From: Phycisphaerae bacterium
GTDB taxonomy: Bacteria; Planctomycetota; Phycisphaerae; UBA1845; Fen-1342
DNA: 8,859 bases
Reading direction: 5' to 3'
Assembly (NCBI GenBank): GCA_022842805.1
Contig: JALHOX010000182.1
Location: 1-8,859 of the forward strand
Below the pieces are notes generated by a model that saw only the letters and a list, made by a program, of their open reading frames with translations, searched no databases and had not been told where the DNA came from. The position numbers and the translations under genes were made by a program. Shown here piece after piece: positions 4,942 through 8,859 of this stretch (positions are counted from its first letter, which is position 1; each line of letters starts with the position of its first letter).

Positions 4942-6393
4942 CTACTTCTGCGTCCCCACGTAGTGATCGAAGCTGAAGGTGCCGCCCGTTGCCGCGTTTG
5001 CGCGGCCCTGCAGGATCGGCAGGTCGTAGGCGGCGGGGTTGACGCGCTTGATGAATTCCTGTGCGGCTTGCGGCTTTTGGGCGCGAATGTGCGCCTCAAA
5101 CTCCTTGCGGAACTTTTGCACCAGCGTGCGGATGGGCCAGGCGGCACCGTCGGGCAGGCCGCAGATGCTCATGCCGGGCATCATGCCCATGTTGAGCGTC
5201 ATTTCTTCGATCAGGTCGAGGTCATAGATGCGGCCCGCGCCGGCCTGAATGCGCTTGGCGACCTTGTACATCCACGCCGTGCCTTCGCGGCACTGGGTGC
5301 ATTGGCCGCAGGACTCGTGCGCGTAGAAGCGGCAGTTGTTCACGAGGACATCGCGAATGTCGTCGTCTTCGCTGACGACGACCGCGGCCGCAGTGCCGAG
5401 GCCCAGGAGGTCGTACTTTTTGATGTCCTCAAAATCCATGATGCAGTCGAGTTCGTCGTAATCCTTGCGATGGTCGATCGCTTCGCCGGCGGGGCGCTTG
5501 GGGAAGGTGTCGCCGCGGAGGACGCCCATCGACAGGCCGCCGGGGAAGACGGCCTTGCACTTCTTGCCGTTGCGCATGCCGCCGCCGAATTCGGGGCTGT
5601 AGATCAGCTCGCGGACGGTGATGGTGCAGGGGGCTTCGTAGCAGCCGGGCTTATTCACCGCGCCGCTGATGCAGAAGAGCTTGGGGCCGAGCGAGTGGGC
5701 CGGGCCGACCGATTTCCACCAATCCAGCCCGCGGGTGAGGATGTGCGGCAGACACGCGACCGTCTCGACGTTGTTGACGACGGTCGGCTTGCGGAAGGCG
5801 CCCTCGACAGCGGGGAACGGCGGCTTGATGCGCGGCCAGCCGCGCTTGCCTTCGAGGCTCTCGATCAGGCCGGTCTCTTCGCCGCAGACATAGGCGCCCG
5901 CGCCGCGATGCAGGTACATCTCCATCGACCAGCCGCTGCCGCGGATGTTTTTGCCGAGGTAGCCAGCGGCGTAGGCCTCGTCGACGGCCTTCTGCAGCGT
6001 GTGAAACTGCTCGCAGTATTCGCCGCGCATGTAGATGTAGGCCACAGTGGTCTTGGTGGCGTAGCCGGCGATGATGGTGCCTTCGATGATCTGGTGCGGG
6101 TCTTCGTCGATGAGCACGCGATTCGAGAAGGTGGGCGGCTCCGACTCGTCGGCGTTGATGCAGAGGTAGGTCACTTCGCGATTGGGCGGCAAGAAGGACC
6201 ACTTCATGCCGGCGGGGAAGCCCGCGCCGCCGCGACCGCGGAGGTTGGCCTGCTTGACCAGCTCGATCAGCTCGGCGGGCGACATCTTGAGCGCCCGTTC
6301 GAGCCCCTCATATCCGCCGCCCGAGCGGTAGACGTCGATTGAGCGGCTGTTGGGCTTGCCGGCGTTTTTGAGCAGCACTTTTTCGTAGGCCAT
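4942..6393 (-). CDS. nuoF: NADH-quinone oxidoreductase subunit F (NADH-binding, FMN and 4Fe-4S)
   Basis: The 51-kDa-type subunit of complex I: it binds NADH and FMN and passes electrons to a 4Fe-4S cluster at the tip of the peripheral arm on the cytoplasmic face. From the ATG at 6393 it is 483 residues. Visible motifs, numbered from that start, are GRGGAGFPAGMKW (53-65, FMN loop), NADESEPPTFSNR (80-92, NADH site), GAGAYVCGEETGLIESLEG (164-182), FRKPTVVNNVET (200-211), ESCGQCTQCREG (360-371) and SICGLP (409-414). The last two give cluster cysteines 362, 365, 368 and 411. NuoF normally has EPGTF, so EPPTF is unusual. About 47 residues follow the usual family end. A GTG at 6405 is an upstream alternative, but GGTGATC (6406-6400) makes a good ribosome-binding site 6 nt before the ATG. 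No nuoE or nuoG flanks it. HoxF/HydB-like diaphorase subunits are the alternative identity. Confidence 0.93.
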   Translation of the reverse strand: MAYEKVLLKNAGKPNSRSIDVYRSGGGYEGLERALKMSPAELIELVKQANLRGRGGAGFPAGMKWSFLPPNREVTYLCINADESEPPTFSNRVLIDEDPHQIIEGTIIAGYATKTTVAYIYMRGEYCEQFHTLQKAVDEAYAAGYLGKNIRGSGWSMEMYLHRGAGAYVCGEETGLIESLEGKRGWPRIKPPFPAVEGAFRKPTVVNNVETVACLPHILTRGLDWWKSVGPAHSLGPKLFCISGAVNKPGCYEAPCTITVRELIYSPEFGGGMRNGKKCKAVFPGGLSMGVLRGDTFPKRPAGEAIDHRKDYDELDCIMDFEDIKKYDLLGLGTAAAVVVSEDDDIRDVLVNNCRFYAHESCGQCTQCREGTAWMYKVAKRIQAGAGRIYDLDLIEEMTLNMGMMPGMSICGLPDGAAWPIRTLVQKFRKEFEAHIRAQKPQAAQEFIKRVNPAAYDLPILQGRANAATGGTFSFDHYVGTQK

Positions 6394-6399
6394 GTCGCA

Positions 6400-6406
6400 G
6401 ATCACC
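6400..6406 (-). promoter_or_regulatory. Ribosome-binding site that sets the nuoF start
   Basis: On the minus strand GGTGATC is fully complementary to the 16S rRNA 3' end (GATCACC) and lies 6 nt before the ATG at 6393-6391. The alternative GTG at 6405-6403 lies inside this site, so the shorter protein is preferred. Confidence 0.6.
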
Positions 6407-6674
6407 CTGTCGGCGGGCGGCGCCGTCGATCACTGTTCGAGGGGGCGCGGCCAAGCCGAATCGCGGTTGTCATCGGTTCAACGAGGTCGATTCGCAGTGC
6501 GAGCCGACTCGGCGAGAGTTTAGGGCATCGCTTCGGCGGCGGCGAGAGTCGGGGAAATTGAAAGGCGCGAAGGGAGCGACCGCGGCGGCGACGAGGGAAC
6601 GCGGGCTGGCACGGGCGCTGAATGGACCGTGGGCTGCCGCGGCGGCGATCGTTATCGGGCACCTCTGCCTCCGC

Positions 6675-6699
6675 TTCTGCATTATTCATTTTGCGTTCG
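6675..6699. repeat. AT-richer TTCTGCATT / CATTTTGCGTTC repeat words, copy 1
   Basis: TTCTGCATT at 6675-6683 and the 12-mer CATTTTGCGTTC at 6687-6698 recur in the intergenic segment at 7709-7740. Both copies stand out as AT-richer islands in GC-rich DNA and flank the second PEP-CTERM gene. They resemble short degenerate TGCATTTTGCATTC-type words I recall from planctomycete intergenic DNA. Confidence 0.4.
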
Positions 6700-6742
6700 T
6701 TTTGAGGGGGGCGCTTGGTAGGCTGGAAGGAGTGTGAGGAGA

Positions 6743-6763
6743 TTGAGCCAAAGAATGGCTCAA
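6743..6763 (+). promoter_or_regulatory. Perfect leader hairpin before the second PEP-CTERM gene
   Basis: TTGAGCCA (6743-6750) pairs with TGGCTCAA (6756-6763) around the 5-nt loop AAGAA. The stem ends 7 nt before the GGGAGAGAGG ribosome-binding region and 18 nt before the ATG. If transcribed it could control translation or stability; as DNA it could be an operator. No T-tract follows. Confidence 0.5.
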
Positions 6764-6770
6764 ACATCAA

Positions 6771-6775
6771 GGGAG
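6771..6775 (+). promoter_or_regulatory. Ribosome-binding site of the second PEP-CTERM gene
   Basis: GGGAG lies 6 nt before the ATG at 6782, inside a purine run (GGGAGAGAGGA). It supports this start over the GTG at 6734, which would place 16 extra Arg/Ser-rich residues in front of a clean signal peptide. Confidence 0.65.
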
Positions 6776-6781
6776 AGAGGA

Positions 6782-7540
6782 ATGCGTAAGTTCTTTGTCA
6801 GCGGAGCAGTTTGCCTGTCGCTCATGGCGACGGCGGCTCAAGCGGCGGTTGTTTACAGCGCCAGCGTCGAAACGGGTTCACGCGCCAACATCGGCGCGGC
6901 GGGCTTCTTCGCACCCGGCGCGGCGGCGGACGGAGCACGCGTCGCGTATGACGATGTGCCTGTTAACAACCTGATCCTCGGGAGCAACACATCGCTCGAG
7001 GTCACGAAGGTCACAGTCGGAATTCGGCGCCTGGCAGGCGCGCCCGCCACGGATGTGAGTCTGTTTTGGACGGGTCTGACGACCGGAACCACGCCGCCGG
7101 ACACGCAGATCGACACGCCCGGCAACCTGATCGGCACCGCTTCGCTGGGCGTGGCCGGTGCATCGGTGACGACGCTCGTCTCCGCCGGCGACGGCGTTAC
7201 CCCGCTGTTTACCGTCCCCCTCAACAGCACGCTGATTTCGGGCTTCGGTTCCTTCGCCGTGGGCGTTCGCCTTTCGAGCACCGATCCGCTGAACGGCTGG
7301 CGCCTGACCACGCCGTCGGCCGGCTTTGCGAACGCGGGCACCGCCCTGTGGGCGCACGATCCGAACGGTACGTCGGGAATCGCGGGCGCGCCGACGGAGA
7401 TCGGTCCGTTCAACTTCGGCGCGGCGCCGGCCCCCGCGGCGACGATGTACATCATCGTCGAAGGCAACCCGGTTCCGGAGCCGAGCTCGCTCGGGCTGCT
7501 CGGAATGGCCGGCCTGGCGCTCGTCCGACGCCGCCGCTAA
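6782..7540 (+). CDS. PEP-CTERM sorting-domain protein, function unknown
   Basis: This 252-residue exported protein starts MRKFFVSGAVCLSLMATAAQA, a clean signal peptide with likely cleavage after residue 21. It ends VPEPSSLGLLGMAGLALVRRRR: Pro-Glu-Pro motif, hydrophobic helix and four arginines. As an exosortase substrate it should be trimmed and sent to the surface or matrix. The mature region is Thr/Ser/Gly/Ala-rich and beta-strand-like (LEVTKVTVGIRR, SFAVGVRLSS, WRLTTPSAGFANAGTALW), in keeping with an extracellular structural or adhesin-like domain; no catalytic motif is seen. It has only two cysteines or fewer outside the leader and many Asn-Xaa-Thr turns. The gene stands alone: it has its own leader hairpin, ribosome-binding site and strong intrinsic terminator, so it is probably a single-gene transcript. 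Substrate or partner cannot be inferred. Confidence 0.87.
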   Translation: MRKFFVSGAVCLSLMATAAQAAVVYSASVETGSRANIGAAGFFAPGAAADGARVAYDDVPVNNLILGSNTSLEVTKVTVGIRRLAGAPATDVSLFWTGLTTGTTPPDTQIDTPGNLIGTASLGVAGASVTTLVSAGDGVTPLFTVPLNSTLISGFGSFAVGVRLSSTDPLNGWRLTTPSAGFANAGTALWAHDPNGTSGIAGAPTEIGPFNFGAAPAPAATMYIIVEGNPVPEPSSLGLLGMAGLALVRRRR

Positions 7541-7601
7541 ATGGCGGCACGCTGACTCGCTCGACGAGTGATGCAGTCAGCGAACGCAGAAATGTTCCAT
7601 G

Positions 7602-7630
7602 AGGTCGCGCTTTCGGGCGCGACCTTTTTG
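7602..7630 (+). terminator. Rho-independent terminator of the second PEP-CTERM gene
   Basis: GGTCGCGC (7603-7610) pairs with GCGCGACC (7617-7624) around the loop TTTCGG, extended to 9 bp by A7602-T7625, and is followed at once by five T residues. It begins 62 bp after the stop codon. This is the only classic intrinsic terminator in the window. Confidence 0.92.
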
Positions 7631-7708
7631 TTTCGCAAGATCGAACGGTTGCGCGGCCGCAGCGAAGGCGTGGCGCCCTCATACGCCACCCGACATCCGG
7701 GCGCGCCG

Positions 7709-7740
7709 TTCTGCATTTTGCGTTCTTCATTCGGCATTTC
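7709..7740. repeat. AT-richer TTCTGCATT / CATTTTGCGTTC repeat words, copy 2
   Basis: TTCTGCATT (7709-7717) overlaps CATTTTGCGTTC (7714-7725), then TTCATTC and GGCATTTC follow. It shares the 9-mer and 12-mer with 6675-6699. The words look like degenerate heptamer-scale repeats, read as either strand, and code for nothing recognisable. Confidence 0.4.
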
Positions 7741-7762
7741 CTCCACCCCTCCGAAGCGCGAA

Positions 7763-7790
7763 TTGTGCCCCGCCGCCCCATCGATATAAT
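7763..7790 (+). promoter_or_regulatory. Candidate sigma-70 promoter of the polyamine operon
   Basis: A perfect -10 hexamer TATAAT lies at 7785-7790, with a weak -35 candidate TTGTGC at 7763-7768, 16 bp upstream. Transcription would start near 7797, about 105 nt before the arginine decarboxylase ATG. The exact -10 in GC-rich DNA and its position just ahead of the operon make it credible; the -35 is poor. Confidence 0.5.
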
Positions 7791-7884
7791 TTCGCCCCGA
7801 ATCGGCGAAAGCAGCTTCCACCCTAGCGGCTCCGACGCGGCGAGCCCGAGCATGCCTACGCACGATCTTTGCGCGCGGCCCTGC

Positions 7885-7890
7885 AGGAGG
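7885..7890 (+). promoter_or_regulatory. Ribosome-binding site of the arginine decarboxylase gene
   Basis: AGGAGG lies 11 nt before the first of two adjacent ATG codons (7902 and 7905). It rules out the TTG at 7869, which lies upstream of it. Confidence 0.7.
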
Positions 7891-7901
7891 CTCATTCGGC
7901 A

Positions 7902-8471
7902 ATGATGAACAGCATGATCGCCAGCCACATGTTCTTCACCCGCGGCGTCGGGCGGCATCGCAACAATCTCGAGTCGTTCGAGCTTGCGCTGCGAAACGCC
8001 GGCATTGAGCAGTTCAATCTGGTCAAGGTGTCGAGCATCTTTCCGCCGGGCTGCAAGATCATCAGCCGCAAGGACGGTTTGAAGCGCATGCACCCGGGGC
8101 AGATCGTTTTCTGCGTGATGGCTGAAGCGCGGACCGACGAGCCCAACCGCCTTTGCTCGGCGGGGATCGGCCTGGCTGTTCCCGCTCGCGGCGAACAGTA
8201 TGGGTACATCTCAGAGCATCACGGCTACGGCATGACCGAGAAGAAGTGCGCCGACTATGTCGAGGACATGGCGGCGAGCATGTTGGCGACGACGCTGAAC
8301 ATCAAGTTTGACCCGAACGACAACTACGACTCCCGTCGCGAGGTCTACAAGATGAGCGGCGAAATCGTGAAGACGCAGGCCTTTGTCCAGACCGCCGAGG
8401 GCGACAAGGACGGGCTGTGGACCACGACCGTGGCGGCGGCGATTCTGATCTTCGACCACGGCAACAAGTAA
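7902..8471 (+). CDS. pdaD: Pyruvoyl-dependent arginine decarboxylase
   Basis: Converts arginine to agmatine and CO2 in the cytosol using a self-made pyruvoyl cofactor instead of PLP. The 189-residue proenzyme matches the family length. Key features are GVGRHRNNLESFELALRNAG (15-34), FNLVKVSSIFPPG (38-50) and YGYISEHHG (100-108). Known members cleave themselves between the two serines of the SS pair, here Ser44-Ser45, giving a beta chain and an alpha chain whose N-terminal serine becomes the pyruvoyl group. Glu105 matches the proton-donor glutamate of the archaeal enzyme (LIMEYEG context). The C-terminal helix plus strand (TTTVAAAILIF, 174-184) is also typical. Agmatinase starts 9 bp downstream, so the two enzymes form a two-step arginine-to-putrescine operon. 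The start follows AGGAGG at 7885-7890; Met2 at 7905 is a near-equal alternative. Histidine- or aspartate-type pyruvoyl decarboxylases are less likely. Confidence 0.92.
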   Translation: MMNSMIASHMFFTRGVGRHRNNLESFELALRNAGIEQFNLVKVSSIFPPGCKIISRKDGLKRMHPGQIVFCVMAEARTDEPNRLCSAGIGLAVPARGEQYGYISEHHGYGMTEKKCADYVEDMAASMLATTLNIKFDPNDNYDSRREVYKMSGEIVKTQAFVQTAEGDKDGLWTTTVAAAILIFDHGNK

Positions 8472-8480
8472 GCGAGCCGC

Positions 8481-8846
8481 ATGCACGACTCGGTGCCCGA
8501 CAATTTCCTCGGCCTTCCCCCGCCGCGCGCCGGCCTGCGCGGGGCGAAGGTCGCGGTGCTGCCGATCCCCTACGACGCCACGACCAGCTACGCCGTCGGC
8601 ACGCGCGACGGCCCGCGGGCGATCATCACCGCTTCGCAGCAGGTCGAGCTATATGACGAGGGGCTGGGGCGCGAGACGATCACCGATGGGATCGTCACGC
8701 TGGATCCGGTGTCGCCCGACGTGAGCGGGCCGAAGGCGACGCTCGACGCGATCTATCGCGCTGCGGCGCCGGTGGTGAGGGCGGGCAAGTTTCTGCTCTC
8801 GCTGGGCGGCGAGCACAGCATCAGCAGCGGCCTGGTGCGGGCTGTG
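8481..8846 (+). CDS. speB: Agmatinase, N-terminal part (truncated by the contig end)
   Basis: Member of the arginase/agmatinase ureohydrolase family, which hydrolyses agmatine to putrescine and urea with a dinuclear Mn centre. Only 122 genuine residues are present out of about 300 expected. Visible family landmarks are VAVLPIPYDATTSYAVGTRDGPRAI (read in two parts: VAVLPIPYDATTS at 24-36 and GTRDGPRAI at 40-48) and LSLGGEHSIS (106-115), whose His112 is the first metal ligand. The later DxHxD and SxDxD metal motifs lie beyond the end. It begins 9 bp after the arginine decarboxylase stop and reads in the same direction, which is the reason for calling agmatinase rather than arginase or formiminoglutamase. 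No strong ribosome-binding site precedes the ATG (only GCGAG), in keeping with coupled translation. The four codons after residue 122 (R-S-E-E) come from adapter sequence and should be ignored. Confidence 0.88.
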
Positions 8847-8859
8847 AGATCGGAAGAGC
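8847..8859 (+). other. Illumina adapter remnant at the contig end
   Basis: The last 13 bases, AGATCGGAAGAGC, are identical to the start of the standard Illumina TruSeq adapter. They fall exactly at the end of the window and continue the agmatinase frame as Arg-Ser-Glu-Glu, which does not look like family sequence. They should be treated as untrimmed library adapter, not genome. Confidence 0.93.

Larger units (their letters stand above)
6394..6781. other. Intergenic region between divergent nuoF and the second PEP-CTERM gene
   Basis: I see no gene in these 388 bases. Short frames exist on both strands but are Arg/Pro-rich and without motifs. The left part is GC-rich and featureless apart from the nuoF ribosome-binding site. 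The AT-richer segment at 6675-6699 contains TTCTGCATT and CATTTTGCGTTC words that recur at 7709-7740. The right end carries the hairpin and ribosome-binding site of the PEP-CTERM gene. No confident promoter is visible for either gene. Confidence 0.6.
7541..7901. other. Intergenic region between the second PEP-CTERM gene and the arginine decarboxylase
   Basis: These 361 bases hold no supported gene. In order they contain an intrinsic terminator (7602-7630), a short inverted repeat GTGGCG/CGCCAC (7670-7675 with 7684-7689, 8-nt loop), AT-richer repeat words (7709-7740), a candidate promoter (7763-7790) and the decarboxylase leader with its AGGAGG. The leader, about 105 nt if the promoter is right, shows no riboswitch I recognise. 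Confidence 0.65.

Noticed and set aside
4963..6342. Long open frame on the + strand (459 codons) across nuoF
   Set aside because: Antisense shadow of nuoF with low-complexity Ala/Val/Asp/Gly content and no recognisable domain.
6406..6770. Small minus-strand frames (70-122 codons) upstream of nuoF
   Set aside because: Arg/Pro/Ser-rich, no ribosome-binding site and no domain; considered as a possible nuoE but it has none of the 2Fe-2S cysteine pattern.
7452..8093. Minus-strand frame of 213 codons over the second PEP-CTERM terminator and decarboxylase start
   Set aside because: It crosses a clear terminator, a promoter and two real genes and shows no motif; its middle reads repeat words.

Overview
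The window looks like a metagenomic contig from a high-GC planctomycete, possibly of the Phycisphaerae. Three things point there: two secreted proteins ending in a VPEPSS...RRR PEP-CTERM sorting tail, a CGYSLRG...RCPECG zinc-ribbon tail of a kind I associate with planctomycete proteins, and housekeeping genes scattered singly rather than in large operons. The last 13 bases (8847-8859) match the start of the standard Illumina adapter exactly, so the right edge is an assembly end carrying untrimmed adapter, not genomic sequence.

Layout, left to right. Bases 3-119 hold the C-terminal tail of a zinc-ribbon protein. A KDPG/KHG-type aldolase (251-883, +) follows, then a secreted 415-residue protein of unknown function (970-2217, +) with a probable internal duplication. 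Its stop codon lies 3 bp from that of ribBA, the bifunctional riboflavin-biosynthesis gene (2221-3492, -). The ribBA gene and a PEP-CTERM protein gene (3776-4546, +) diverge from a spacer with two perfect hairpins. Between that gene and a lone nuoF (4942-6393, -) lies a 395-bp non-coding stretch of hairpins and degenerate tandem repeats, including three copies at an exact 28-bp period. A second PEP-CTERM gene (6782-7540, +) has a perfect hairpin just before its ribosome-binding site and a textbook intrinsic terminator after it. The window ends with pyruvoyl-dependent arginine decarboxylase (7902-8471, +) and the start of agmatinase (8481 onward, +).

Functionally, only the last two genes form a clear unit: arginine to agmatine to putrescine plus urea. 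RibBA supplies both early branches of riboflavin synthesis, whose products FMN and FAD serve flavoproteins such as NuoF, but the two genes are not co-transcribed. The PEP-CTERM proteins would need an exosortase encoded elsewhere. I see no defence system, CRISPR array, transposase, tRNA or rRNA, and no convincing new multi-gene system. The most unusual items are the repeat block at 4619-4941, the unknown secreted protein, and substitutions at normally conserved active-site positions in the aldolase, RibBA and NuoF. All family comparisons here are from memory, without searches.
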